Shown in pieces: positions 7,752 to 17,159 of a stretch of 64,000 nucleotides of DNA. The notes under the pieces were generated by a model that saw nothing but the letters and a program-made list of their open reading frames with translations, made no database searches and was not told where the DNA came from. The DNA is taken from contig NZ_LMOV01000029.1 in NCBI RefSeq assembly GCF_001424265.1, positions 29,499-93,498 of the forward strand. Reading direction: 5' to 3'. This DNA comes from Acidovorax sp. Leaf160. Lineage in GTDB: Bacteria; Pseudomonadota; Gammaproteobacteria; Burkholderiales; Burkholderiaceae_C. Within the stretch, counting starts at the first letter, position 1. Every line of letters starts with the position of its first letter. The position numbers were made by a program, and so were the translations under genes.

Positions 7752-8683
7752 CGGCCGCACCCCTGGCTGCCGACCCACGACGACAGGCGCCGCGCCAGGC
7801 CAGCCGGAACCGGCCCCGGACAACCCACGACCCCACTGGCATGGGCCCGGGCACGGCGCGAGAGCGCTGCGGCGGGTGCAAGAGGTGCGGTCGGCCACGT
7901 TGTTGACTGCGGGATCGGCTGTGTAATCGACTGAGGGATCCACTGCCTTATCGGCTGCGCGGGAGGAGCCGATGCGGGCCGTGCCGTCGCCCAGGCAAGC
8001 GGCGATGAGACCGCCGATGAGACTGGCGCCGAGAGCGGCGATGACACCGGCAGTGCAGTGGGCGCTGCAGCCGGAGCGCAGCGGTGCGCCGGCTCCCTGG
8101 TCCTGCGGACCAGCCCGCGGCGCTGCAGTTCGGCCAGCAGCTGCAGCACGCGGGCGTGTTCCAGCCCGGCATGCCGGCCAATCTGCTCCACCGTGACGGC
8201 CTCCCGCGACAGCAGGGCGAGCGCGCGCAGGTGCGGGCCCGTGTCGTACGGCGCTCCCAGCGACGGCCAGGCGCGCAGCCGCCAGCGCTGCAGAGCTGGC
8301 GATGCAGGCGGCGCGGCAGCCAGCGGCACCCGGGCACGCTGGCTGGCCTGCCAGGCCTCCCAGTCCGTCAGGAACATCGCGGCACGGTCCAGCACGTCGG
8401 CCAGGTCCGCGGCGGTATGGCCATCGCCCAGCCGCGTCAGCCAGCAGGCAGGCGGCGTTTGCTCGGGCACGGCGGGGCCGATGCAGATGACACAAAGCGG
8501 GGGCTGCGCCCCGGCGGGAATGGTGGAAGAAGCGTCCAACAGCCAGAGCTGGGCCTGCGCGGCCTCCGCTTCGTGCCACTGGCAGACGGCATGCGGGGAT
8601 GCCAGCGTCAGCAGATGCCTGAAGCGATCGCGCGAGGTCGCACTGAGCAAGTGGGCCGCAACCGTGCGCGAAGTCGTGGGCAT
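7748..8683 (-). CDS. Putative regulator coupled to GTPase-like protein
   Basis: This 311-residue protein has no family I can name. Residues 1-120 look like an alpha/beta sensor domain. Residues about 145-195 (HLRALALLSREAVTVEQIGRH and the following helices up to GLVRRT) resemble a winged helix-turn-helix. The last 100 residues are Pro/Ser/Ala-rich and probably disordered. The gene is followed without a gap by the GTPase-like gene (ATGA overlap). Pairs of a small Ras-like protein and a regulator often act in signalling or cell polarity, so a signalling role is plausible but inferred. Transcription would start in the 388-base gap that separates it from the divergent rep gene. Confidence 0.6.
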   Translation of the reverse strand: MPTTSRTVAAHLLSATSRDRFRHLLTLASPHAVCQWHEAEAAQAQLWLLDASSTIPAGAQPPLCVICIGPAVPEQTPPACWLTRLGDGHTAADLADVLDRAAMFLTDWEAWQASQRARVPLAAAPPASPALQRWRLRAWPSLGAPYDTGPHLRALALLSREAVTVEQIGRHAGLEHARVLQLLAELQRRGLVRRTREPAHRCAPAAAPTALPVSSPLSAPVSSAVSSPLAWATARPASAPPAQPIRQWIPQSITQPIPQSTTWPTAPLAPAAALSRRARAHASGVVGCPGPVPAGLARRLSSWVGSQGCGR

Positions 8684-9071
8684 GGTGGGTGAACGGGGTG
8701 CAGGGCGGGCTCGATGCCTTTGCCTTTCAGTCTAAAAGCGCGGGCGCCGATGGCGACGGCCGGTTCTGCGGGAAAGCCGGCTGCCGGCCCCGTTTTGACA
8801 TTCATTCACCGTCGCCGGCCAGTGCGCCCGCCAGGCCGCCCCGGCCACGCGCGGCCCCCCCCCCGGACTGGCCGCGCGCAGGCAGGCCGGCGCCGGGGGT
8901 CGATATGATGGCGCGCCCGGCTCCGGCGCCTGCCTCGGCGTGAGGGTGCCCGGCCCTTGCCGCCAGCGACGCGCTGGTGCAGCACGTTGCGGGGCGCCTC
9001 CCTCTGCGGCTTGCACGGCGAACCCTCCGCGCCTGATTTTTCTCCCTCCAGAACCCGTTTTTTTCCATTCC
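8684..9071. other. Intergenic region between regulator and rep
   Basis: This 388-base gap separates two divergent genes and must contain both promoters. I see a TTGACA near 8795 without a convincing -10 element, and a TATGAT near 8904 that might be a -10 for rep. No RNA gene, repeat or small coding sequence stands out. An in-frame extension upstream of rep has no similarity to the family. Confidence 0.4.
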
Positions 9072-11138
9072 ATGTCCGCCGGCCTCAACCTCGCCCAGCT
9101 CCGCGCCGTTCACTACACCGACGGGCCCTGCCTGGTGCTGGCCGGTGCCGGCTCGGGCAAGACCCGCGTGATCACGATGAAGATCGGCCGGCTGATCGAG
9201 ACCGGCCTCGCGCCGCGCCGCATCGCGGCCATCACCTTCACGAACAAGGCGGCGGCGGAAATGCGCGAGCGCGCGCAGCACCTGATCGGCCGGGCGGCCA
9301 AGGACGTGCTGGTGTGCACCTTCCACGCCCTGGGCGTGCGCATGGTGCGGGAAGACGGCGCCGCGCTGGGCCTGAAACCGCAGTTCAGCATCCTCGATGC
9401 CGACGACGTGACCGGCATCATCAAGGACGCGGCCGGCGGCACCACCGACATCGCCACCGCGCGCCAGTGGCAGTGGACCATCAGCGCCTGGAAGAACGCC
9501 GGGCTCAACAGCGCCGAGGCGCTCGCCCAGGCCAAGGACGACAACGAGCGCAGCATCGCGCTCATCATGCAGCGTTACGAAGAGCGCCTGACGGCCTACC
9601 AGAGCGTGGACTTCGACGACCTGATCGGCATGCCGCTGCGCCTGCTGCGCGACCACCCCGAGGTGCGCGCCAAGTGGCAGGACGCGCTCGGCCACGTGCT
9701 GGTCGACGAGTACCAGGACACCAACGCCACGCAGTACGAACTGCTCAAGCTGCTGGTGGGCGAGCGCGCGCGCTTCACGGCCGTGGGTGACGACGACCAG
9801 TCCATCTACGGCTGGCGCGGCGCCACGCTGGACAACCTGAAGAAGCTGCCGGTCGACTACCCGCAGCTGCAGGTGATCAAGCTGGAGCAGAACTACCGCT
9901 CCACCAGCGCCATCCTGCGCGCGGCCAACAACGTCATCCAGCCCAACCCGAAGCTCTACCCGAAGACGCTGTTCTCGGAACTGGGCGAGGGCGAGCCGGT
10001 GCGCGTGGTGGACGCCGACAACGAGGAGCACGAGGCCGAGCGCGCCGTGGCGCGCATCCTCAGCCTGCGTGCCTCGGTGAACCCGCAGCCGGCCTGGAAG
10101 AGCTTCGCCATCCTGTACCGCGCCAACCACCAGGCCAAGCCGTTCGAGAAGGCGCTGCGCAAGGCGAACGTGCCCTACAAGGTTTCGGGCGGCACCAGCT
10201 TCTTCGACCGGGCGGAGATCAAGGACCTGTGTGCCTGGTTCCGCCTCTGGATCAACAGCGACGACGACCCGGCCTTCCTGCGCGCGGTGACCACCCCGAA
10301 GCGCGGCATCGGCCACACCACGCTGGCCAAGCTGGGCGAGTTCTCCACGCAGCACAAGGTGAGCATGTTCGGCGCGCTGTTCAACCACATGCTGGAGGCC
10401 GTGCTGCCGCGCAAGGCGCACGAAAGCGTGCTGGAGTTCGGCCGCTACATCAACGACCTGGAATACCGCGCCCGCCGCACCCTGGGCGCGCAGGACGCCC
10501 GCGCCTTCATGACCGAATGGCTCAAGGAGATCGGCTATGAGCAGTATCTCTACGACAGCGAGGACAGCGAGACGGTGGCCGCCGCCCGCTGGAGCAACGT
10601 GCTGGAGTTCTGCGACTGGATGAGCCAGCGCGCAGGCGGGCAGATCGAGGACACCGCCGGCGCCGTGGTGGCCAAGGAAACCAAGAGCCTGCTGGAAGTG
10701 GCGCAGACCATCGCGCTCCTGTCCACCATCAGCGAACGCGAGAAGGACGAAGACCTGGTGACGCTCTCGACCCTGCACGCCTCCAAGGGCCTGGAATGGC
10801 CGCACGTGATGCTGGTGGGCGTGACCGAAGGCATGCTGCCCTTCAAGCTGGACGACAACGAAGGCCGGGCGACCACGGTGAGCGACGAGACCGTGCAGCG
10901 GCTGCAGGAAGAGCGCCGCCTGATGTACGTGGGCATCACCCGCGCCCAGCGCAGCCTGGCCGTCAGCTGGACCAAGCGCCGCAAGAAGGGCCGCGAGATG
11001 GTGGCCGCCCAGCCCAGCCGGTTCATTGCCGAAATGGGGCTGGACAAGAACACCGCCCGGGAAGACCCGCGCGAGAAGCTGCGCGCCCTACGTGCCGAAT
11101 TCGCCGCGCGCAAAGCCCAGCCGGCCGCCGGCGCTTGA
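9072..11138 (+). CDS. rep: ATP-dependent DNA helicase Rep (UvrD/PcrA superfamily)
   Basis: The 688-residue protein is a full-length superfamily 1A 3'-5' helicase. It starts MSAGLNLAQLRAVHYTDGPC (Q motif). Walker A GAGSGKT is at residues 25-31, followed by ITFTNKAAAEMRER (motif Ia), VDEYQDTN (motif II), GDDDQSIYGWRGA (motif III), QNYRST (motif IV), TLHASKGLEW (motif V) and RRLMYVGITRA (motif VI). The length agrees with Rep (about 673 residues), and the C-terminal pattern AEMGLDKN fits Rep better than UvrD. Rep removes proteins ahead of replication forks and assists restart. The ATG at 9072 follows directly on a pyrimidine-rich leader; longer in-frame starts lack family similarity. Confidence 0.93.
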   Translation: MSAGLNLAQLRAVHYTDGPCLVLAGAGSGKTRVITMKIGRLIETGLAPRRIAAITFTNKAAAEMRERAQHLIGRAAKDVLVCTFHALGVRMVREDGAALGLKPQFSILDADDVTGIIKDAAGGTTDIATARQWQWTISAWKNAGLNSAEALAQAKDDNERSIALIMQRYEERLTAYQSVDFDDLIGMPLRLLRDHPEVRAKWQDALGHVLVDEYQDTNATQYELLKLLVGERARFTAVGDDDQSIYGWRGATLDNLKKLPVDYPQLQVIKLEQNYRSTSAILRAANNVIQPNPKLYPKTLFSELGEGEPVRVVDADNEEHEAERAVARILSLRASVNPQPAWKSFAILYRANHQAKPFEKALRKANVPYKVSGGTSFFDRAEIKDLCAWFRLWINSDDDPAFLRAVTTPKRGIGHTTLAKLGEFSTQHKVSMFGALFNHMLEAVLPRKAHESVLEFGRYINDLEYRARRTLGAQDARAFMTEWLKEIGYEQYLYDSEDSETVAAARWSNVLEFCDWMSQRAGGQIEDTAGAVVAKETKSLLEVAQTIALLSTISEREKDEDLVTLSTLHASKGLEWPHVMLVGVTEGMLPFKLDDNEGRATTVSDETVQRLQEERRLMYVGITRAQRSLAVSWTKRRKKGREMVAAQPSRFIAEMGLDKNTAREDPREKLRALRAEFAARKAQPAAGA

Positions 11139-11151
11139 GGCGCGCGAAGCG

Positions 11152-11220
11152 TTTGCTATAATTTTGATAGCTATACGCGCTTTATTCATGGGCGCGACAG
11201 GCATTTTTGGCTTAAAAACA
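11152..11220 (+). repeat. Dispersed GCTAT/ATAGC repeat, copy 2
   Basis: This copy lies 14 bases after the rep stop codon. It contains a GCTAT..ATAGC hairpin (11155-11171), a second hairpin with CGCGC and GCGCG arms around a TTTATTCATG loop, and a tail of the type AGGCATTTTTGGCTTAAAAA. It lies between two co-directional genes and could fold into a terminator-like or mRNA-stabilising structure. Confidence 0.8.
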
Positions 11221-11297
11221 TCAGTCCCTACCGCGCGCTCCGCCAGGCGGGCCGCGCAGCGATACTCTTCCCCTGCCGCCAGCATCACCCGCGCACC

Positions 11298-12506
11298 ATG
11301 CCCTCTGCCCCCGCTTCCTCTTCTTCCCGCCGCCTGCCGGCAACCCGCCTGACCGCCCTGGCGCTGGCGCTGTGCGCACCTGCCGGCGCCGCCTGGGCGC
11401 AGGCGGGCTCAGCCCAGAACGCCGCCGGCCCGGGCAGCGACGCGGCCTGGCGCCGCTGCTCCGCCATGACCGGCGACAGCAACGCACGCCTCGCCTGCTT
11501 CGACCAGTGGGCCGGCCAGCAATCGTGGCAGGCGCCCGCCGCCAGCGCCGCCGCGCAGCCGCCTGCCGATGGCAATGCACCGCCCAAGCCGGTCGATGCC
11601 ACGCTGCCCGCCACCCGCGTGATCGAAGTCGCGCAGACCGACGGCTGCCGCGACGCGCAGTACAGCACCCTGTCGCGCTTCTGGGAGCTGGAAACCGGCA
11701 GCGACTGCGGCACCTTCCGCTTCCGCGGCTACCGGCCCATCAGCGTGTCGGTGGTCAAGGGCAGCAACGTGAACCGCCAGCCCACCTCCGATGCGCCCGA
11801 CCACAACGCGCTCACCGCCGTGGACTACCGCACGACCGAGATGCGCGTGCAGCTGTCGGTGCGCACCAAGCTCGCCCAGGGCCTGCTGACGCAGGGCCAT
11901 CCCACGCAGACCGATTCGCTCTGGGTGGGCTACACCCAGCAGTCGTACTGGCAGCTGTTCAGCCCCGACATCTCGCGCCCCTTCCGCGCCACCGACCACG
12001 AGCCGGAAGTGATGTACGTCTACCCCACCGACGCCAAGCTGCCGTTCGGCTGGCGCTGGCGCTACACCGGCTTGGGTTTGGTGCACCAGTCCAACGGCCA
12101 GAGCCTGCCGCTGTCGCGCAGCTGGAACCGCGTCTACCTGATGAGCGGCATGGAGCTGGACGACCGCTGGACGGTGACCGGCCGCGTCTGGAAGCGCCTG
12201 AACGAAGGCGCGGACAGCGACGACAACCCCGGCATCAGCAACTACCTGGGCCGCGGCGAGATGACCGTGTCGTGGAACCGCGACCGCAACAACACCTTCA
12301 TCTTCACGGGCCGGCATTCGCTGGGCTCGGCGCACCGGGGCTCGGCGCGCTTCGAGTGGATGCAGACGCTGGGCCAGAACCTGGGCGCGGGCAAGAGCAA
12401 CCTGCGCCTGCACACGGCGCTCTTCAGCGGCTATGGCGACACCATGACCGACTACAACCGCAAGCGCACGGTGTTCAGCGTGGGCCTGAGCCTGGTCGAT
12501 TTCTGA
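11298..12506 (+). CDS. pldA: Outer membrane phospholipase A (PldA)
   Basis: The 402-residue precursor has a signal peptide ending near AWA-Q (residue 35). A Cys-containing segment with RRCSAMTGDSNARLACFD (residues 52-69) and a Pro/Ala linker follow, and then the PldA beta-barrel. The catalytic core HQSNGQSLPLSRSWNR (residues 263-278) has the His and Ser of the phospholipase A1 triad/dyad and the conserved SNGQ. The barrel ends with ...VFSVGLSLVDF, a typical outer-membrane insertion signature with C-terminal Phe. The enzyme hydrolyses phospholipids that have flipped to the outer leaflet, which preserves lipid asymmetry. It is about 110 residues longer than E. coli PldA because of the N-terminal segment. 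Confidence 0.9.
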   Translation: MPSAPASSSSRRLPATRLTALALALCAPAGAAWAQAGSAQNAAGPGSDAAWRRCSAMTGDSNARLACFDQWAGQQSWQAPAASAAAQPPADGNAPPKPVDATLPATRVIEVAQTDGCRDAQYSTLSRFWELETGSDCGTFRFRGYRPISVSVVKGSNVNRQPTSDAPDHNALTAVDYRTTEMRVQLSVRTKLAQGLLTQGHPTQTDSLWVGYTQQSYWQLFSPDISRPFRATDHEPEVMYVYPTDAKLPFGWRWRYTGLGLVHQSNGQSLPLSRSWNRVYLMSGMELDDRWTVTGRVWKRLNEGADSDDNPGISNYLGRGEMTVSWNRDRNNTFIFTGRHSLGSAHRGSARFEWMQTLGQNLGAGKSNLRLHTALFSGYGDTMTDYNRKRTVFSVGLSLVDF

Positions 12507-12513
12507 TCCGGCG

Positions 12514-12539
12514 GCCCGGCGCCCGCGCGGGCGCCGGGC
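12514..12539. terminator. 26-bp perfect GC-rich palindrome after pldA
   Basis: Eight bases after the pldA stop lies an uninterrupted inverted repeat with 13-base arms (GCCCGGCGCCCGC and its complement). In RNA it would form a very stable stem. There is no following T-tract, so it would be an atypical terminator or a 3' end protecting element. The position right behind a gene supports a 3' end function. Confidence 0.4.
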
Positions 12540-12786
12540 TCGAGCGACGGCCCCAAGGCTGGGCCTTCGCGGCCCGCGCGGCTGCAGCGGCCCTGCATCA
12601 CAACCCGTTACCCTTTGCCCGCCCCGATGCCTTGAAGCTGCCCCACGGCACCGACACAATGCAGCAGCCCGGCAGGCACACGGCGCGCCACGCGCAGCTC
12701 CTGGAATAAGAGCGGTTTTCTTCCCGTTTTCTCCGCCATTGCCGGCCACGAGCCCCCTCGAAAATGCCGCTCGGAGGACGAACACC

Positions 12787-13173
12787 ATGGACATGCAATA
12801 CCAGCTCAAGTCGGGCAGCTACTACCTGTACGACATGCGCGATGCGCCCAGCGCCGTCACGGGCGAGCGGCGGTTCAAGCTCAAGACCGACACCGTGGCC
12901 ATCGCCTTCGATGCCCACACGGGCGAAGTGCACCAGCACGGCAGCCCCACGCGCATCCAGTCGTGGGCCAGCAACACGCGCCGCCGCCTGCGCGCGGCCG
13001 GTGCGGTCGAAGCCGCCAACGACATCGTGGTCGTGTCGGGGCCGCTGCCGGTGGACGAACTGAACAAGTGCCTCTGGATCAACGGCTACTGCCGCCGCAT
13101 GTTCAAGCGGCTGGCCAGCCTGCCGCACGGCAAGCTGCAGCGCACGGCCGAGCCCTTCCGCAAGGCGGCCTGA
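12787..13173 (+). CDS. Conserved hypothetical protein, 128 residues
   Basis: I do not recognise this protein. The sequence starts MDMQYQLKSGSYYLYDMRD and contains FKLKTDTVAIAFDAHTGEVH, followed by a basic segment NTRRRLRA and PVDELNKCLWINGYCRRMF. No signal peptide or membrane helix is present, so it is probably a small cytosolic alpha/beta protein. A clear ribosome binding site (CGGAGGA at about 12774-12780) fixes the start at the ATG of MDMQ. It is flanked by pldA upstream and the convergent universal stress protein gene downstream, with no hint of an operon. Confidence 0.75.
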   Translation: MDMQYQLKSGSYYLYDMRDAPSAVTGERRFKLKTDTVAIAFDAHTGEVHQHGSPTRIQSWASNTRRRLRAAGAVEAANDIVVVSGPLPVDELNKCLWINGYCRRMFKRLASLPHGKLQRTAEPFRKAA

Positions 13174-13302
13174 GGACAACATCGGAAGAGCCGCAGGCAG
13201 ATACAGAAAGACGAAAGCGGCCAGACCCCTGCTCGGGCCATCCGGCACCTTTCGGCGGTCTTCACCGCCGCCGCTCCCCCCGCCCGCTCGCCCGCCAACG
13301 CC

Positions 13303-13803
13303 TCAAAGGCCGCCGCGGTCTGCGATCACCTCCGCCGACAAGGCCGGCTCCGCCTCCATGTCCTGCAGCGTATCTGCATGCTTGACGATGGTGACCGGCA
13401 CCGGGCTGGCCTGCACCAGCGCCTGCGATACCGACCCCAGCAGCGCGCTGGCAATGGCGCCCTGGCCGCGAGCGCCCACCACGATCAGGTCGCAGCCGCG
13501 CCGCTCGGCAATGTCCACCAGCGTGTGCGCCACGTCGCCCACGCCCACCTCGGTGTCGCAGGCCACGCCCGCCGCCTCGATGAGCGCGCGGGCCGGCGCC
13601 AGCAGGTGCTGGCCGGCCTCCACGCTGGCTGCGGCGATGAGGTCGGGGTCGCGGGTGGTCACCATTTCATACAGCGTGGCGGGCTCCTGCACATGGGCCA
13701 GCACCACCTCCCCACGCAGGCCGCCGCGCAGCAGCGACAGCGTGTGGTGCACGGCATCCAGCGAGAGGTCGGAGCCGTCGGCGGCAATCAGAATCTTGGT
13801 CAT
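13303..13803 (-). CDS. Universal stress protein (UspA family)
   Basis: The 166-residue protein has the single Usp domain: KILIAADGSDLSLDAVHHTL at the N-terminus and the ATP-binding signature VVGARGQGAIASALLGSVSQ (G-2x-G-9x-G-S/T) near residues 110-130, ending in SPVPVTIVK. It is probably an ATP-binding dimer involved in stress survival. It is monocistronic, divergent from tgt with a 120-base gap, and convergent with the preceding small gene. The extra 20 residues after the Usp fold have no recognisable feature. Confidence 0.9.
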   Translation of the reverse strand: MTKILIAADGSDLSLDAVHHTLSLLRGGLRGEVVLAHVQEPATLYEMVTTRDPDLIAAASVEAGQHLLAPARALIEAAGVACDTEVGVGDVAHTLVDIAERRGCDLIVVGARGQGAIASALLGSVSQALVQASPVPVTIVKHADTLQDMEAEPALSAEVIADRGGL

Positions 13804-13869
13804 GGTCGGTCCTTTCGCAGCGTTGGTGGACAGGGCGGTTCCAGCCCGCCCCGGTGCGATTCAGTGTAG

Positions 13870-15096
<1,227 letters not shown>

Positions 15097-15247
15097 AGCG
15101 ACGGGCAGGCCCGCAGGGCGGGCGGGCCCGGCGCGAACCGTGCCCCTGCCAAGCTCCATGCCGATGCCCCAGCCCCAGCCCCAGCCAACGACACGCTGGC
15201 GAACTTGTCGTACGCATGGCTCACCCGCCCGTGGCTAGCATGCAGCC

Positions 15248-15934
15248 ATGATCACCGTTCACCACCTCGAAACCTCGCGCTCGCAGCGCGTCCTGTGGCT
15301 GCTGGAAGAGCTGGGCGTGCCCTACACGCTCAAACGGTATCAGCGCGACCCGCGCACACGGCTGGCGCCGCCCGAACTCAAGCGCATCCACCCGCTGGGC
15401 AAGTCCCCGGTCATCACCGAAGGCGACGACACGGTGGCCGAGTCCGGCGCCATCCTCGAATACCTGGCCGACCGCTTCGGCGATGCCGCGCCGCCTGAAC
15501 TGGCTGATCTGGTGCCCGCCCGCGGCACGCCCGCGCTGCGCCAGTGCCGCTTCTGGATGCACTACGCGGAAGGCTCGCTGATGAACTGGCTGATGCTGAA
15601 GCTGGTGTTCAAGACCCTGCCGACCCGGCCCATGCCGTTTTTCGTGCGGCCCGTGGCACGCGGCATCTGCAGCCAGGCGCAGCAGAAACTGGTCGATCCG
15701 AACCTGGCCACCGCCCTCGCCTTCATGGACGAGCATCTGTCGCGCCACACCTGGTTCGCGGGCGACCACCTGAGCCTGGCCGACTTCCAGATGAGCTTTC
15801 CGGTGGAAGCCGCCCTCTCGCGCGCCGAAGGGGCCGACCGCCATCCGCACCTGCGCGCCTATCGGGACCGCATGCGCGCCCGGCCCGCCTACCAGCGCGC
15901 GCTGGAAAAGGGCGGGCCCGTGGTGATGTCCTGA
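15248..15934 (+). CDS. Glutathione S-transferase family protein
   Basis: The 228-residue protein has an N-terminal thioredoxin-like domain (MITVHHLETSRSQRVLWLLE...) with the glutathione-binding IHPLGKSPVI and AESGAILEYLAD motifs, followed by the all-alpha C-terminal domain with GDHLSLADFQMSF. The Ser in ETSRSQR is in the position of the catalytic Ser/Tyr. The layout fits the bacterial beta/theta-like GST group, which conjugates glutathione to electrophiles or acts as a peroxidase. The substrate is unknown. It is 151 bases after tgt and probably separately transcribed. Confidence 0.9.
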   Translation: MITVHHLETSRSQRVLWLLEELGVPYTLKRYQRDPRTRLAPPELKRIHPLGKSPVITEGDDTVAESGAILEYLADRFGDAAPPELADLVPARGTPALRQCRFWMHYAEGSLMNWLMLKLVFKTLPTRPMPFFVRPVARGICSQAQQKLVDPNLATALAFMDEHLSRHTWFAGDHLSLADFQMSFPVEAALSRAEGADRHPHLRAYRDRMRARPAYQRALEKGGPVVMS

Positions 15935-16002
15935 TGTCTACCTGATCCGACCGGCGCGGCCGGCACCTGCGTGAACACAGAGGCGCCGGCGCAGGCTGCC
16001 CG

Positions 16003-16881
16003 TCAGATGATCGGCACGCCGCCCGTGACGGCGATGGTGGCGCCGGAGATGTAGCTCGCCTGGTCGGACGCTAGCAGCACATAGGCAGGCGCCAGTTCCG
16101 CCGGCTGGCCGGGGCGCTGGAAGGGCACCTGCTTGCCGAACTCGCGCGCGCGCTCGATGTCCAGCGTGGACGGAATGAGCGGCGTCCAGATCGGCCCGGG
16201 CGCCACGCAGTTCACGCGGATGCCCTTGTCGGCCAGCAGCTGCGCCAGCCCGCCGGTGAAGTTCTGCAGCGCGCCCTTGGTCGACGCATAGGCCAGCAGC
16301 GTCTTGTTCGGCTTGTCCGCATTCACCGACACCGTGTTGATGATGGCGCTGCCCGGCGGCATGTGCCGCGCTGCGGCCTTGCTCAGATAGAAGGTGGCAT
16401 AGACATTGGTGCGGAAAGTGCGGTCGAACTCCTCGGCCGTCAGCTCGTCGATGCTGTCGTGCGACATCTGGTAGGCCGCGTTGTTGACCAGGATGTCGAT
16501 GCCGCCCAGCTCCTTCACCGCGCGCTCGATGATGCCGTTGCAGTGCGCTTCCTCGCGGATGTCGCCCGGCACGCCGATGGCCCGGCGACCCTCGGCCTCG
16601 ACCATTTCCAGCGTGTGGCGCGCATCGCCTTCCTCCTCCGGAAGGTAGGCGATGAGCACGTCAGCGCCCTCGCGCGCATAGGCCAGCGCGACGGCCCGCC
16701 CGATGCCGCTGTCGCCGCCGGTGATGACGGCCCTGCGCCCCTGGAGCTTGCCCGAGCCCCGGTACGACTCGGCGCCGTAGTCGGGACGCGGATTCATGTC
16801 GGTTTCAGCGCCCGGCGGCGTCAGCGGCTGCTGGTCGGAAAACGGCGGCCGGGGACCGGCGGTGCGGGGATCGAGAGGCAT
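16003..16881 (-). CDS. SDR oxidoreductase (general stress protein 39 / YghA-like)
   Basis: The 292-residue protein is a classical-type short-chain dehydrogenase with the extra 45-residue N-terminal arm seen in the YghA/GSP39 group (PPFSDQQPLTPPGAETDMNP). The cofactor motif is ITGGDSGIGRAVA and the NNAA motif is VNNAAYQM. The catalytic residues are in NTVSVN (Ser) and YASTKG (Tyr-x-x-x-Lys). Members reduce aldehydes or oxidise alcohols with NADP(H) under stress; the substrate is unknown. It is divergent from the catabolic cluster at 17160, from which it is separated by an AT-rich control region. Confidence 0.9.
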   Translation of the reverse strand: MPLDPRTAGPRPPFSDQQPLTPPGAETDMNPRPDYGAESYRGSGKLQGRRAVITGGDSGIGRAVALAYAREGADVLIAYLPEEEGDARHTLEMVEAEGRRAIGVPGDIREEAHCNGIIERAVKELGGIDILVNNAAYQMSHDSIDELTAEEFDRTFRTNVYATFYLSKAAARHMPPGSAIINTVSVNADKPNKTLLAYASTKGALQNFTGGLAQLLADKGIRVNCVAPGPIWTPLIPSTLDIERAREFGKQVPFQRPGQPAELAPAYVLLASDQASYISGATIAVTGGVPII

Positions 16882-17054
16882 GGGAAAGGCTCCTGGAAGT
16901 GGGATGAAAACCGGGTGCCGGGCAGCGGCACCCGCAGCCCCGCAGTCTTCGAACAGCCAGCGCCCCCGGGTTGTAGGAGAACTCGCCCCACTGCGTGTCG
17001 GCTTGCATCGACCTCACCCCGACGATGCGCCCAGACCACCCGCTCAAGCCCAAA

Positions 17055-17158
17055 TAAATACAAATAATAAACACAAACCCTAATGAAATTCCATTTCAGC
17101 CGGATTGACTGCCCATCTCGGGGAGTGTCCAATCCTTTTTGTACTTTTCTTGTATTTA
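17055..17158. promoter_or_regulatory. AT-rich control region with inverted repeats
   Basis: In a GC-rich genome this 100-base stretch is strikingly AT-rich. It contains a perfect 15-base palindrome TGAAATTCCATTTCA (17084-17098) and a perfect 9-base inverted pair TAAATACAA (17055-17063) and TTGTATTTA (17150-17158). A TTGACT at 17105 could be a -35 element. The pattern suggests operators for a regulator of the divergent SDR and dehydrogenase genes. The GntR protein encoded at the end of the cluster is the obvious candidate. Binding is inferred only. Confidence 0.5.
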
Positions 17159-17159
17159 T

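Noticed and set aside
8940-9071. N-terminal extension of Rep starting near 8940
   Set aside because: The extension has no helicase similarity, and the Q-motif region begins right after the ATG at 9072.
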